Shown here in pieces: positions 41,097 to 48,594 of a stretch of DNA of 52,796 bases. The notes under the pieces are model-generated. The model was not told the DNA's origin, ran no database searches, and saw only the letters and a program-made list of their open reading frames with translations. Position numbers and translations under genes: made by a program. The stretch spans positions 1-52,796 of the forward strand of contig NZ_QKVM01000048.1 in NCBI RefSeq assembly GCF_003231305.1. Direction: 5' to 3'. Source of the DNA: Pseudomonas sichuanensis. Lineage in GTDB: Bacteria; Pseudomonadota; Gammaproteobacteria; Pseudomonadales; Pseudomonadaceae. The number at the start of each line of letters is the position of its first letter. The stretch's first letter is position 1.

Positions 41097-42475
41097 GCAG
41101 GAATCTCCTTTTGGGCATAGCGCGCGGCCAGCGGCCTATCCTTGGTCGTGGGCGCCTTGGCTGGCGGCTGCCAGCTGGCAGAGAGGTTTTCGAAGCGGTT
41201 GTACTGGCCCAGGAACGCCGCGCGGACGGTGCCGGTTTCGATATCGCGACCCTTGCCGATGATGATCTCGGCCACGCCCTTGAATTCGCTGTTCTCGTGA
41301 TAGACCTCGTCGCGATACACGAACAGGATCACGTCGGCGTCCTGCTCGATGGCCCCAGATTCACGCAGATCGGACGGCACCGGGCGCTTGTTGGGACGCT
41401 CCTCGCATTTTCGTGAAAGCTGACTGAGCAGCACGACAGGGATACCCAGTTCGCGGGCAATCTGCTTGCAGCCGCGGCTGATGCCGCTGATCTCCTCGGT
41501 ACGGTTGCCGCCCTCGCCTTCCATCAGCTGCAGGTAATCGACCATCAGGAGGTCGAGGCCATAGCGCATCTTGTGGCGGCGAGCCAGCGAGCGGATTCGC
41601 CCAACGGTGGCGCCCGCTCGGTCAGCGATGAACAGGTTCGCCTGTTGCACCTTCAGCGCGCCGAGCCCGAGTTCAGTCGCATGGGACTGGCAGGCAGAAC
41701 CGTTCTTGATCAGGTTGAGCGGGACACGCCCTTCCGAGGCCACGGCGCGGTCGATGAGCTGGCTTTTGCTCATCTCCAGGCTGACCACCAGCGCCGATTT
41801 GTTCTGGCGCACGGCGGCGTCGAGGGCAAACCCCATGCCCAGAGTTGTTTTGCCCATGCCTGGGCGCCCGGCGACGACGATCAGTTGCTCGGGCTGCAGG
41901 CCGCCCAGCTTCTCGTCCAGGTCATCCAGGCCGGTAGAAAGACCGATCAGGGTCTCGCCGCGTGACAGCCTGTCGTGACGCTCCTGCCAAACCTCGACTT
42001 GGCTAGCCATCAGGTCGGCGGCCTTCACGACCTCCTCGACCTCACTGCCGGAGTCAATCGCCATGGCCGCCGCCTGCACCGATGCGATCTTCGCCTGGAT
42101 ATCGCCCTGGCTCTGGGCGATCTCGAGTGTCCGCTCGCTCAGGTCGTAGAGCGCCCGCTCGATGGCGCGCTCGCGGACAATCCCGGCATACGACGCGGCG
42201 TTGGCCACGCTCGGGGTGTTCTTCACGATCTCGGCGCAGTACGCCAGCGCGTCGTCGCCGGAGGTCAGCACGCCGATGCGGTCGGCCACGGTGAGGAAGT
42301 CGACAGCGCTGCCAGCGGCGCGCACCGCCATGATCCCGCGATACACGTCGGCGTTGTCGGCGAAGTAGAACGATTCGGCCGAGAGATCATCGGACAGCAC
42401 GTCGATCAACTCAGGGCGCAGGAGCATTGCGCCCAGCAGGCTGTGTTCGGCTTCGGCGCTGTAGGGATCACGCAT
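41093..42475 (-). CDS. Replicative DNA helicase, DnaB family
   Basis: A 460-aa protein. The N-terminal DnaB domain (YSAEAEHSLLGAMLLRPELID) is followed by the RecA-like motor: Walker A VAGRPGMGKTTLG (about 200-212), Walker B LLMVDYLQLMEG (about 310) and the arginine-finger region. It unwinds DNA at the phage fork and is loaded by the O-like protein. It overlaps that gene by 8 bp. Confidence 0.95.
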   Translation of the reverse strand: MRDPYSAEAEHSLLGAMLLRPELIDVLSDDLSAESFYFADNADVYRGIMAVRAAGSAVDFLTVADRIGVLTSGDDALAYCAEIVKNTPSVANAASYAGIVRERAIERALYDLSERTLEIAQSQGDIQAKIASVQAAAMAIDSGSEVEEVVKAADLMASQVEVWQERHDRLSRGETLIGLSTGLDDLDEKLGGLQPEQLIVVAGRPGMGKTTLGMGFALDAAVRQNKSALVVSLEMSKSQLIDRAVASEGRVPLNLIKNGSACQSHATELGLGALKVQQANLFIADRAGATVGRIRSLARRHKMRYGLDLLMVDYLQLMEGEGGNRTEEISGISRGCKQIARELGIPVVLLSQLSRKCEERPNKRPVPSDLRESGAIEQDADVILFVYRDEVYHENSEFKGVAEIIIGKGRDIETGTVRAAFLGQYNRFENLSASWQPPAKAPTTKDRPLAARYAQKEIPA

Positions 42476-43259
42476 GGTAATTGCCCTCCACCACCTTCAC
42501 GAAGTTGGAGGGAGTGATCAGCCAGTCGAAGGTGGCGCGGAAAGGCTTGGAGCCATTGCGACCCTCGACTCCGCCCGTCAAGAACTTGGATGCACTCACC
42601 TGGGCGAAGTAATCAGCCCAGAAGCCCAGGTCGCGATGCACGTCGCTCTCCCTCCAGCGGGCCTGCAGGACGCGCTTGCGGCCTTCGCTCAGGATCACCA
42701 CGGCTGGGAGCTGAGGCAGAGCCAAGTGGTACAGGTCGACAATGGCCTGGTATGGGCATGCGTCCATCGCCGGTTTCTGTCGAGCGGGTTTTACCTGAGC
42801 TGGTTGGCCCTCAGCGACGACGACTACTCCGTCAGGAGTAGTATTTGTATTTCTGTCTTTATTGTGTGGTAGAAACGCCACATTGGACGTGTCGGAAACG
42901 CCACACTGTGGCACTTCTTTTGGCTTGTTCGGATGGGTGTTTTTCTTGTCGATTTTCCACTCGCCGACAGGTGAAAAACCGATCGGGCTGCGGCTGCCGC
43001 CATCGCGGTAAATCACGCCCTGACGGAGCAGCTCGGAAATAGCGCGGGACACGTCTTCGCGACGGATGCCTGACATCTGGGCGATGTAGGACGCCGCAAT
43101 GCAGGCGCTCTCCAGGTTGTAGCCAGCGGTTTGGCGGTGGATTGCCAGGGCGACACGAAGCTCGCGGCCTGACAGCTCAGCCCCGATCAGGGCCTCGTAC
43201 AGGTCGTTGTCCATTCGGGTGAATCCGCTTTTCGATTGGATGGGGGTGACGGTGCTCAC
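42468..43259 (-). CDS. Phage replication protein O-like
   Basis: A 263-aa protein. The N-terminal winged helix, SGFTRMDNDLYEALIGAELSGREL, is the Phage_rep_O signature for origin binding, with an HTH in GIRREDVSRAISELLRQG. A variable linker (about 110-165) leads to the C-terminal helicase-loading half (FRATFDWLITPSNFVKVVEGNY). The codon use dips in the linker, and phage origins usually lie inside such a linker. Confidence 0.9.
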   Translation of the reverse strand: MSTVTPIQSKSGFTRMDNDLYEALIGAELSGRELRVALAIHRQTAGYNLESACIAASYIAQMSGIRREDVSRAISELLRQGVIYRDGGSRSPIGFSPVGEWKIDKKNTHPNKPKEVPQCGVSDTSNVAFLPHNKDRNTNTTPDGVVVVAEGQPAQVKPARQKPAMDACPYQAIVDLYHLALPQLPAVVILSEGRKRVLQARWRESDVHRDLGFWADYFAQVSASKFLTGGVEGRNGSKPFRATFDWLITPSNFVKVVEGNYHA

Positions 43260-43444
43260 GCCTCACCTCCGCACAGCGATGCCCGCAGGTGCTCGACACA
43301 CTCGCGACGGAGTGCGGACTTCGAGGAGGCTGCGTATTGGAGGCGAATCATTCGCGCGGCATGGAGTGCGGCGGACTGGTGGTAGGCTTTCTGGTGCGAA
43401 ACGGCCAAGGGTGCGGTGTTGCTTGCATCCATTGCAGAGTGCAT
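43256..43444 (-). CDS. Small basic protein in cII position
   Basis: A 62-aa protein from ATG 43444 (MHSAMDASNTAPLAV), with GAGG 6 nt upstream. It is Ala/Arg-rich with a helical middle (AALHAARMIRLQYAASSKSALRREC). It overlaps the O-like start by 4 bp. It sits where lambda has cII, but I see no clear HTH. Confidence 0.65.
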   Translation of the reverse strand: MHSAMDASNTAPLAVSHQKAYHQSAALHAARMIRLQYAASSKSALRRECVEHLRASLCGGEA

Positions 43445-43497
43445 AATCGACCTCGATGTTTGTTGTAGAGAAGCCGCCCTGCCAGGCGGTTTTTTTT
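43419..43497 (+). ncRNA. Possible OOP-like antisense RNA
   Basis: A plus-strand promoter-like pair, TTGCTT-N17-CATAAT (43419-43447), is followed after about 24 nt by a hairpin (CCGCC / GGCGG) and eight T (43471-43497). A transcript of about 45 nt would begin near 43454 and pair with the leader of the gene at 43444. No plus-strand gene needs this terminator otherwise. Confidence 0.4.
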
Positions 43498-43581
43498 CGC
43501 CTGCGATTCGACTACTGGATGGATTCGCAGGTGTTTCAGTCATCTACTGGCGCAAGGCCAGGTCACGCATAATTCGCTTCG

Positions 43582-43791
43582 TCAGGCCGCTGACTGCTTC
43601 ACTGCCTGATGGCAAAGCTCCTTAGCTGTCACCACTCCACCGGTTAGCTCCTCGGCGAGGAATGCCCGCTTTGCGCTCATGGTGGTGGTGCCGGTGAACC
43701 AGTAGGAAACCGCTGCCTGGCTAACGCCGAGCGCCTCTGCGGTCTTCGCTTGCCCGCCAAAGAAATCGACGAGCTTTTCAATGGGGGTCAT
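43582..43791 (-). CDS. cro: Cro/YdaS-like repressor
   Basis: A 69-aa protein. MTPIEKLVDFFGGQAKTAEALGVSQAAVSYWF holds the HTH of the Cro/YdaS family. It is divergent from cI over the operator cluster, so it is the lytic-side repressor. AGGAG 8 nt upstream of ATG 43791. Confidence 0.9.
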   Translation of the reverse strand: MTPIEKLVDFFGGQAKTAEALGVSQAAVSYWFTGTTTMSAKRAFLAEELTGGVVTAKELCHQAVKQSAA

Positions 43792-43805
43792 GGATTTAAC
43801 TCCTG

Positions 43806-43866
43806 ATAAGCGTGCTTATACTGTATGAATAAGGAGCCTTATTTGCAAGCCTATAAGTTGCCTTAT
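43806..43866. promoter_or_regulatory. Right operator: three 14-bp palindromes
   Basis: ATAAG-N4-CTTAT occurs at 43806-43819 (N4 CGTG), 43829-43842 (GAGC) and 43853-43866 (TTGC). Centres are 23 and 24 bp apart, about two helical turns, as needed for cooperative repressor dimers. They lie between cro and cI. Confidence 0.92.
43820..43848 (-). promoter_or_regulatory. cro promoter (PR-like)
   Basis: On the minus strand TTGCAA (43843-43848), a 17-bp spacer filled by the middle operator, and TACAGT (43820-43825). The left operator covers the start of the transcript. Confidence 0.65.
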
Positions 43867-43871
43867 AGATT
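43843..43871 (+). promoter_or_regulatory. cI promoter (PRM-like), leaderless
   Basis: The same TTGCAA box, being its own reverse complement, is followed on the plus strand at 17 bp by TAGATT (43866-43871). Transcription would begin near 43878, at the cI ATG (43879), which has no Shine-Dalgarno site. The right operator lies in the spacer. Confidence 0.5.
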
Positions 43872-43878
43872 CCCGGGC

Positions 43879-44622
43879 ATGGATACCCTCGCAGACAGAA
43901 TCAAGGCAGCGCGTAAGCATGCGCAGCTGACCCAGCGCTCACTGGCCGACAAGGTCGGTGTAGAGCAGCCCGTCATTTCCCAACTGGAGACGGGGAAGAA
44001 CCTCCGTAGCGTCCACCTCACCAAGATCGCCCAGGTATGCCGGGTTAGCCCCCTCTGGCTTGCTGAGGGCGTTGGGCAGATGACCCAGACCGATTCGCAA
44101 CCAGCAAATCAGCCCATAGCGCACGAGCTGGAGCTGCTTGGAGAGCTCTCCGCCTGGGATGAAGGTGATCCGCTTGATGATGATGACTGCGAAGTGCCCT
44201 ACTTCGCAGAGGTGGAATTTTCTGGTGGCAATGGAATGACAGAAGTAGTCGAGGTCGCTGACCGCAAGCTGAGGTTCAGTTGCGCCACCCTTCGAGCGGC
44301 GGGCGTCGACAAGAAAAGCGCTGCAGTTGCACGCGTCAAGGGTCGAAGCATGGAGCGTCTAATCCTAGATGGCGCAGCCATAGGATTCGACATGAGCGAT
44401 ACGTCGATCATTGACGGCGAGATCTACGCCTTCAACCATGGCGGATTGTTGCGGACCAAGTACCTCTATCGCCTACCCCAAGGCGCTGTCCGTATCAGCA
44501 GCGAGAACGACGATGAGTACCCCGACGAGGTAATGACAGCCGAGCAGTGGCAGGATGAGGTTCGCATGCTTGGCCGAGTATTCTGGTGGTCAACCGTGCG
44601 CAGATCGCCCCGCCGCAAGTAG
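43879..44622 (+). CDS. cI: CI-type repressor, S24 autopeptidase
   Basis: A 247-aa protein. The N-terminal HTH (TQRSLADKVGVEQPVISQLETG, residues about 17-40) binds DNA. The LexA-like C-terminal domain carries the catalytic Ser in KGRSMERLI (about 157) and a Lys near TKYLYRLP (about 194), so RecA-stimulated self-cleavage is expected. ATG 43879 is chosen because the frame upstream (to 43825) runs through the operators. Confidence 0.93.
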   Translation: MDTLADRIKAARKHAQLTQRSLADKVGVEQPVISQLETGKNLRSVHLTKIAQVCRVSPLWLAEGVGQMTQTDSQPANQPIAHELELLGELSAWDEGDPLDDDDCEVPYFAEVEFSGGNGMTEVVEVADRKLRFSCATLRAAGVDKKSAAVARVKGRSMERLILDGAAIGFDMSDTSIIDGEIYAFNHGGLLRTKYLYRLPQGAVRISSENDDEYPDEVMTAEQWQDEVRMLGRVFWWSTVRRSPRRK

Positions 44623-44641
44623 CCATTCGCCCATCTTGAAC

Positions 44642-44664
44642 AGCCCGCCGCGAGCGGGCTTTTT
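44642..44664 (+). terminator. Terminator of cI
   Basis: A 7-bp stem AGCCCGC / GCGGGCT with a 5-nt loop and five T, 20 bp after the cI stop. Confidence 0.88.
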
Positions 44665-44683
44665 CATGCTTATCAGAAAATTT

Positions 44684-44725
44684 ATAAGGAGGCTTATTGA
44701 CACGAAAGATAAGCGTACTTATATT
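44684..44725 (+). promoter_or_regulatory. Early rightward promoter with two operators (PL-like)
   Basis: TTGACA (44697-44702), a 17-bp spacer and TATATT (44720-44725) make a near-consensus sigma70 promoter. Two more ATAAG-N4-CTTAT sites lie at 44684-44697 (touching the -35) and 44709-44722 (covering spacer and -10), centres 25 bp apart. CI binding would shut it. Confidence 0.88.
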
Positions 44726-44768
44726 TTGTTCATCGCCGGATCAACACCGGCCAGCAACGAAGGCAGCG

Positions 44769-44978
44769 ATGAACAGGCCTCAACTGTTCAGAGGGGTGGC
44801 AACTGCCCTGGGCGTGCAGCGTAAAGCGCCAAGACCAGTTATCCAGCGGGAAGAAATGCCGAAAGGCCCGCGGCTGGAGGAACAAGACGAGTGCGAACTG
44901 GGCCAGGTCCAGGTGGTAATCAAGGCGCACATGAGCCAGCGACCGACGCCAGTAGCGGGTCGCGGCAGATTTCACTAG
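44769..44978 (+). CDS. First gene of the early rightward operon, unknown
   Basis: A 69-aa basic protein (MNRPQLFRGVATALGVQRKA). The in-frame start at 44697 would lie before the expected transcript start, so ATG 44769 (GAAGG upstream) is used. Its place matches lambda N, and it is Arg/Lys-rich, but there is no clear arginine-rich RNA-binding motif. Confidence 0.6.
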   Translation: MNRPQLFRGVATALGVQRKAPRPVIQREEMPKGPRLEEQDECELGQVQVVIKAHMSQRPTPVAGRGRFH

Positions 44979-45025
44979 CTGGCCTTGGCGACAGGGCCAG
45001 ACGGGAAATCAACGGGAGAAATGCG

Positions 45026-45316
45026 ATGCAGAGTAAGCATCAAGTGGCGGGGGCGTCGGTCAGCGCGCCGACGCTGGAGGGGAGAATTGAAGCTGCACTG
45101 ATGACCTTGGCATGCCGGGGCGAGCCCGGGCTGAGGACGAAGCTCGCGCTCATGCATCCCAGCCGGGATATCGATAAAGACAACTGCTTGAAGTACGCCA
45201 CCATCGTGCTCAGTCGGACGATAGCTGCTTCATTACAAGCTTTGCCTCCTCAGGAGTCAGCGAAGATTTCGACAGCGTTAGCTGAATATCTCGCTTCAGA
45301 ATTCGAATGTCCGTGA
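45026..45316 (+). CDS. Small early protein, unknown
   Basis: A 96-aa protein (MQSKHQVAGASVSAPTLEGR), all-alpha by appearance, with GGGAGAA upstream. Its last 107 bp overlap a minus-strand gene tail to tail. Function unknown. Confidence 0.65.
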   Translation: MQSKHQVAGASVSAPTLEGRIEAALMTLACRGEPGLRTKLALMHPSRDIDKDNCLKYATIVLSRTIAASLQALPPQESAKISTALAEYLASEFECP

Positions 45317-45440
45317 CCCCATACCAGAAGCCATCCGACAGTTCGACAGCATCACCGATCTTGATCGCCTGATCAGTCTCTAGGTGCGTTGGGTTCATAT
45401 CGTCAGCGTCGTGTAGGTATTTCAGCTTGAGCTTGCGCAT
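45210..45440 (-). CDS. Opposite-strand small protein 1
   Basis: A 76-aa protein (MRKLKLKYLHDADDMNPTHL) with AGGAGG 12 nt upstream. It has beta-hairpin-like AVELSDGFWYGVTDIRILKRD and a helical end (TPEEAKLVMKQL). The codon positions look coding on this strand. It is expressed against the early operon, so possibly from the lysogen. Confidence 0.68.
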   Translation of the reverse strand: MRKLKLKYLHDADDMNPTHLETDQAIKIGDAVELSDGFWYGVTDIRILKRDIQLTLSKSSLTPEEAKLVMKQLSSD

Positions 45441-45601
45441 ATGCAGCTCGCCCTCCTTTGCAGGCTGTGTTGTGTGAGAGCGCTCAGCCTAGCGCAAAGC
45501 CCGTCACCTGGGCAGTGGTGAGCTGGCCGCCGGCCATCAAACAACCAGCGCCACGTCAGCCTGACGTTAACTGCCCGATCACCTGGTCTTCCCCAGCACC
45601 A

Positions 45602-45678
45602 GGCTGCATCGGAGAGCCTTCCCGACCCTACACAAGCGTGTTTAGGGAGACAGGCGGGATCGGCTCTCCAATGCAGCC
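45602..45678 (+). promoter_or_regulatory. Long structured leader before the LuxR-type gene
   Basis: A 17-bp stem with one mismatch (GGCTGCAT.GGAGAGCC at 45602-45618 against 45662-45678) encloses a 43-nt loop. The loop itself folds: CCCTA/TAGGG around CAC-AAGC-GTG, and CCCG/CGGG outside that. No T tract follows. It ends 15 bp before the start codon, so it should affect translation or RNA stability. Confidence 0.65.
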
Positions 45679-45693
45679 CACCGAGGACACTTC

Positions 45694-46077
45694 ATGGAAA
45701 CGATCACTTGCGGCTCATGGATTGGCCAGCTCGGTAAAGCTCTGGCTCCCCGTGAGCTCGAAGCATTGCTGTGGGTGGCCCAAGGCCTCACCACAAAGGA
45801 AATCGCCCGTCAGATGGCGGTCAGCCCCGGCACCGTGGCCAACCGCATTGAGGCCGCGCTCTTCAAGCTGGAGGCCGGCCGGCGCATCGAGGCGGTCACC
45901 AAGGCAATGCGACAACAGATCATCAGCCCGCTGTGCATTGCCCTCGCCGGCCTGATCGCCATGCATGCGGTGATCGACGACAGCGACCCGCTCCGCCGCG
46001 ACCGCCGAGCGCCCGAGCGGCGCACCGCCCAAGTCCGCATCGTTCGCAAGGCCGAGGCCTTCGAATACCACGCCTGA
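45694..46077 (+). CDS. LuxR-type HTH regulator
   Basis: A 127-aa protein. PRELEALLWVAQGLTTKEIARQMAVSPGTVANRIEAALFKLEAG (split about residues 19-62) is a complete GerE/LuxR HTH. A hydrophobic helix (IISPLCIALAGLIAMHAVI, about 89-107) and a basic tail (RRDRRAPERRTAQVRIVRK) follow, so it may be membrane-tethered. No sensor domain. Preceded by GAGGA and a long RNA hairpin. Confidence 0.87.
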   Translation: METITCGSWIGQLGKALAPRELEALLWVAQGLTTKEIARQMAVSPGTVANRIEAALFKLEAGRRIEAVTKAMRQQIISPLCIALAGLIAMHAVIDDSDPLRRDRRAPERRTAQVRIVRKAEAFEYHA

Positions 46078-46097
46078 TTCCCCACGAGGAACGCCCT

Positions 46098-46367
46098 ATG
46101 CAAACAGCAATGCATCCCGCCTTCGAGGCGAAACTCGCCGTGCTCGCGGCACTGCTCGAGCGCAGCCAGGCGGTGCGGGACGAAGCCCGCGCCAAGGTTG
46201 AGAAAGGCAGTCCGCGCTACCAGGCCTCAGGCCATGGCAATACCTGGGACGTGGTCGAGATCGCCACCGGCGCTGTTCAGGGCTTCGCCTACAGCTACCG
46301 GGCTGCGTTGCGCTTCGTCGATGCGATGGAGGCCGGGGCGGCAAGCAAGCAGAGGGCCCTGCAATGA
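46098..46367 (+). CDS. Small early protein, unknown
   Basis: An 89-aa protein (MQTAMHPAFEAKLAVLAALL) with GAGGA 7 nt upstream. A coiled helix (LERSQAVRDEARAKVEKG) is followed by a small beta segment (HGNTWDVVEIATGAVQGFAYS). Overlaps the next gene by 4 bp. Confidence 0.72.
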   Translation: MQTAMHPAFEAKLAVLAALLERSQAVRDEARAKVEKGSPRYQASGHGNTWDVVEIATGAVQGFAYSYRAALRFVDAMEAGAASKQRALQ

Positions 46368-46909
46368 ACACTGCCACGCACCAAGACCAGCGCGCCGCCG
46401 TGCTGGCCCAGCTCAATGCGAGCATTGATAGCTTCTTCCTCGATGGCGGCCAAGTGCAGTGCCTGCCAGCCAGCGAGTACGTTCCGCGGCGCGTACACCG
46501 CGATCTTGAGCCAGGGCGCGTAAAGGCGACGCCGGTGAACAAGAGGTCGGAAAAAAGGCTGCAGGACATCGAGCAGGTTCGCGAGCTGGCCAGGCGCATG
46601 ACCTATGCCGAGGCAATGGTCCACACCGGCCTGTCGCAGGCATGCCTGGTTCGATACGCCTTCGACGGCCAGTTCAAATTCCAGCCCGATCCGCGACGCG
46701 GCAAGGGCAACCTGGGCAAGAAGCTCAGCGATCCCGTGGCGGACAGGGCCAAGGCCGAGCAGATCATCGCCTTCCGCAATGTCGGCATGAGGCGTGTCGA
46801 TGTGGTCCGACACTTGGCCATCTCCTACAAGCAGCTCGGGCGGATCCTTCGCGAGTTCGCGATCGACTTCCCGACCACGGCAGAAAAACGAGCACAACGA
46901 AAAGCATGA
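46364..46909 (+). CDS. DNA-binding-like early protein with two HTH-like segments
   Basis: A 181-aa basic protein. Two segments resemble helix-turn-helix units: MTYAEAMVHTGLSQACLVRYA (about 86-106) and RNVGMRRVDVVRHLAISYKQLGRIL (about 139-163). No family recalled. Translation is coupled to the preceding gene by a 4-bp overlap. Confidence 0.75.
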   Translation: MNTATHQDQRAAVLAQLNASIDSFFLDGGQVQCLPASEYVPRRVHRDLEPGRVKATPVNKRSEKRLQDIEQVRELARRMTYAEAMVHTGLSQACLVRYAFDGQFKFQPDPRRGKGNLGKKLSDPVADRAKAEQIIAFRNVGMRRVDVVRHLAISYKQLGRILREFAIDFPTTAEKRAQRKA

Positions 46910-46990
46910 ACCGCATCACCGCACGCGTCCGGCACGGCCGGCGTCAGCAACACATCAATCTGCCGCCCAGCGGCTTGGGAGGAATCGGCC

Positions 46991-47377
46991 ATGGCCGAGC
47001 AGAAGACCGGGGCCGCGAAGCACTCAGCGGACTACCGAGATCGCCAGAAAAAGCAGGCTGCGAAGCTCGGCATCGAGAAGGTGCACTTCAACATGCCGGA
47101 AGGGATCAAGACCGCCATGGCAGCCGAGATCGAGCGCCATGGCTACGACCAGGTGCAGGAGCTCTGGCAGGACCTGGCCTTGTCGTGGATTGCGCAGGAG
47201 CCTGAAGAGCGGGCGCGCCGACTTGAACGACCTGACGCGCCAGCTTTTTACATCTCCCCAAAACTAGCGCGCCAGTTCGAAGAGGCCAGCAGGGCGGAGC
47301 TGAGAAGAAACCCTGGAGATGATTCTCAGGAGCCTACCCATGAGGCGGGCGCCAGCTTGGGTTGCAGCGCTCCATGA
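46991..47377 (+). CDS. Ribbon-helix-helix-like early protein
   Basis: A 128-aa protein with GGGAGG upstream. After a basic start (HSADYRDRQKKQAAKLG) comes IEKVHFNMPEGIKTAMAAEIERHGY, which has the strand-helix-helix pattern of RHH repressors. The C-terminus overlaps an opposite-strand gene by 44 bp. Confidence 0.72.
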   Translation: MAEQKTGAAKHSADYRDRQKKQAAKLGIEKVHFNMPEGIKTAMAAEIERHGYDQVQELWQDLALSWIAQEPEERARRLERPDAPAFYISPKLARQFEEASRAELRRNPGDDSQEPTHEAGASLGCSAP

Positions 47378-47534
47378 ACATCTGCTCAGCGTTTGTAACA
47401 GCGACGCTGAGCTCCCTGTATTCCTGATACTGCTCTTCGGAGAACGGATAGTTCTTGAGGAAGTATTCATCTAGCGCTTCCCAGCAAGCGTTGCGATTCA
47501 GCAGCAGCTCATGAGCAGTTTCCGAGCTCGACAT
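47334..47534 (-). CDS. Opposite-strand small protein 2
   Basis: A 66-aa acidic helical protein from ATG 47534 (MSSSETAHELLLNRNACWEA) with GAGG 8 nt upstream. It includes FSEEQYQEYRELSVAVTNAE. It ends inside the preceding plus-strand gene. Confidence 0.68.
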   Translation of the reverse strand: MSSSETAHELLLNRNACWEALDEYFLKNYPFSEEQYQEYRELSVAVTNAEQMFMERCNPSWRPPHG

Positions 47535-47645
47535 ATTGCTCACCTCTTGGGCGAATGGTTAGAGCCCAACTATTACCTGAACAAAACCTCATTTACCACC
47601 ATGCCGCATCCGGCCACGGAGGGCGGCGCATGCATGGAGAAAACC

Positions 47646-48197
47646 ATGAGCTACTTCTACAAGACCGATTCGCCGAAAGTCCTGGCCGCCGTGCGCGCCT
47701 GGGACCATAAGAAAGCTGCCTGGAACGCCCAGCGCGAGAAACTGGGCCAGGCATTCGGCGGTGCCGCCTCGCCGATGTTCAGCGGAACCCGCAGCTACGT
47801 CGGCGGGATCAAGCTCAGCGCCCATACCTCGCTGGATGTGCACTGGTGCCGGCCGGATCAGTATGGCTACCGAGCCCTGCGCGCCTCGCCGAAACACGCC
47901 AAGGGCATCGACAAGGAGACTCGGGCAAACGAGAAGGCCGAGCATCAGCGCCTTCGCGACCTGTGGGCCGAGCACTGCCCGCCGAGCATCGACCAGGACG
48001 AGATGTGGACGGCAATCGGTGTGAACACCGGTGGCGTCTGGCTGGCCGGCGGCGTGTGCTTCGAGCATGAGGGCAAGGCCTTCATGAACCTGGGCTGCCA
48101 GGCTGACAGCAAAGAGGTCGATGGCCTGGTCGAGATCGTGAGCAGCGAATACGAGGCGGCGCGTCAGCGGGTGCTCAACCAGCGCAAAGCCGCCTGA
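47646..48197 (+). CDS. Early protein, unknown (about 183 aa)
   Basis: A 183-aa protein (MSYFYKTDSPKVLAAVRAWD). GGAG 7 nt before ATG 47646 sets the start; an in-frame ATG at 47634 is also possible. Basic helices and an aromatic-rich middle (HTSLDVHWCRPDQYGYRALR) are seen; no domain recognised. Confidence 0.75.
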   Translation: MSYFYKTDSPKVLAAVRAWDHKKAAWNAQREKLGQAFGGAASPMFSGTRSYVGGIKLSAHTSLDVHWCRPDQYGYRALRASPKHAKGIDKETRANEKAEHQRLRDLWAEHCPPSIDQDEMWTAIGVNTGGVWLAGGVCFEHEGKAFMNLGCQADSKEVDGLVEIVSSEYEAARQRVLNQRKAA

Positions 48198-48282
48198 CCC
48201 TGCGGCGCTGCCCGCCAGCGCCCTCCCCACTTCAACGAATCACGCCACCCCGGCGAGGGCGGCGCCTGCAATGGAGATTGCC

Positions 48283-48591
48283 GTGAGCATCCCAGTGAAT
48301 GCCCTGAAAGAAGATGAGCTTCTGCACTACGCCGCGCTCGAGCCGGGCGCCGCAGTGGAGCTTGCGCGCCGAATCACCGAGCAAGGCCTCGACCCCAGTG
48401 CCGCGGCTGAGGAGCTGCGCGAGGACATCCGCAGACTGGAAAGCCAGCTCGACGACGAGTCGCGAGATGCTGACGAGCTGCGCGACAACGCCGAGGATGC
48501 CTGTCGCTGGATCCGGCGCGCACTCGACCCTGATGACCGTGAGCTTTCGGTGGGGCAGCTGCTCCAGAAGGCCCTGGATTGCCTGGAGTAG
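48283..48591 (+). CDS. Acidic coiled-coil early protein
   Basis: A 102-aa protein from GTG 48283 (VSIPVNALKEDELLHYAALEP). A long acidic coiled coil (EELREDIRRLESQLDDESRD) fills the middle. The start region copies that of the previous gene: ATGGAGA then a second start. Confidence 0.72.
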   Translation: MSIPVNALKEDELLHYAALEPGAAVELARRITEQGLDPSAAAEELREDIRRLESQLDDESRDADELRDNAEDACRWIRRALDPDDRELSVGQLLQKALDCLE

Positions 48592-48594
48592 AAC

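Noticed and set aside
45715..46071. 118-aa minus-strand frame
   Set aside because: It is a shadow of the LuxR-type gene, which has a full HTH.
46906..47205. Plus-strand ORF overlapping the previous stop by 4 bp
   Set aside because: The overlap looks tempting, but most of it lies in another frame of the RHH-like gene and its composition is that of a shadow (Gly/Arg/Asp-rich).
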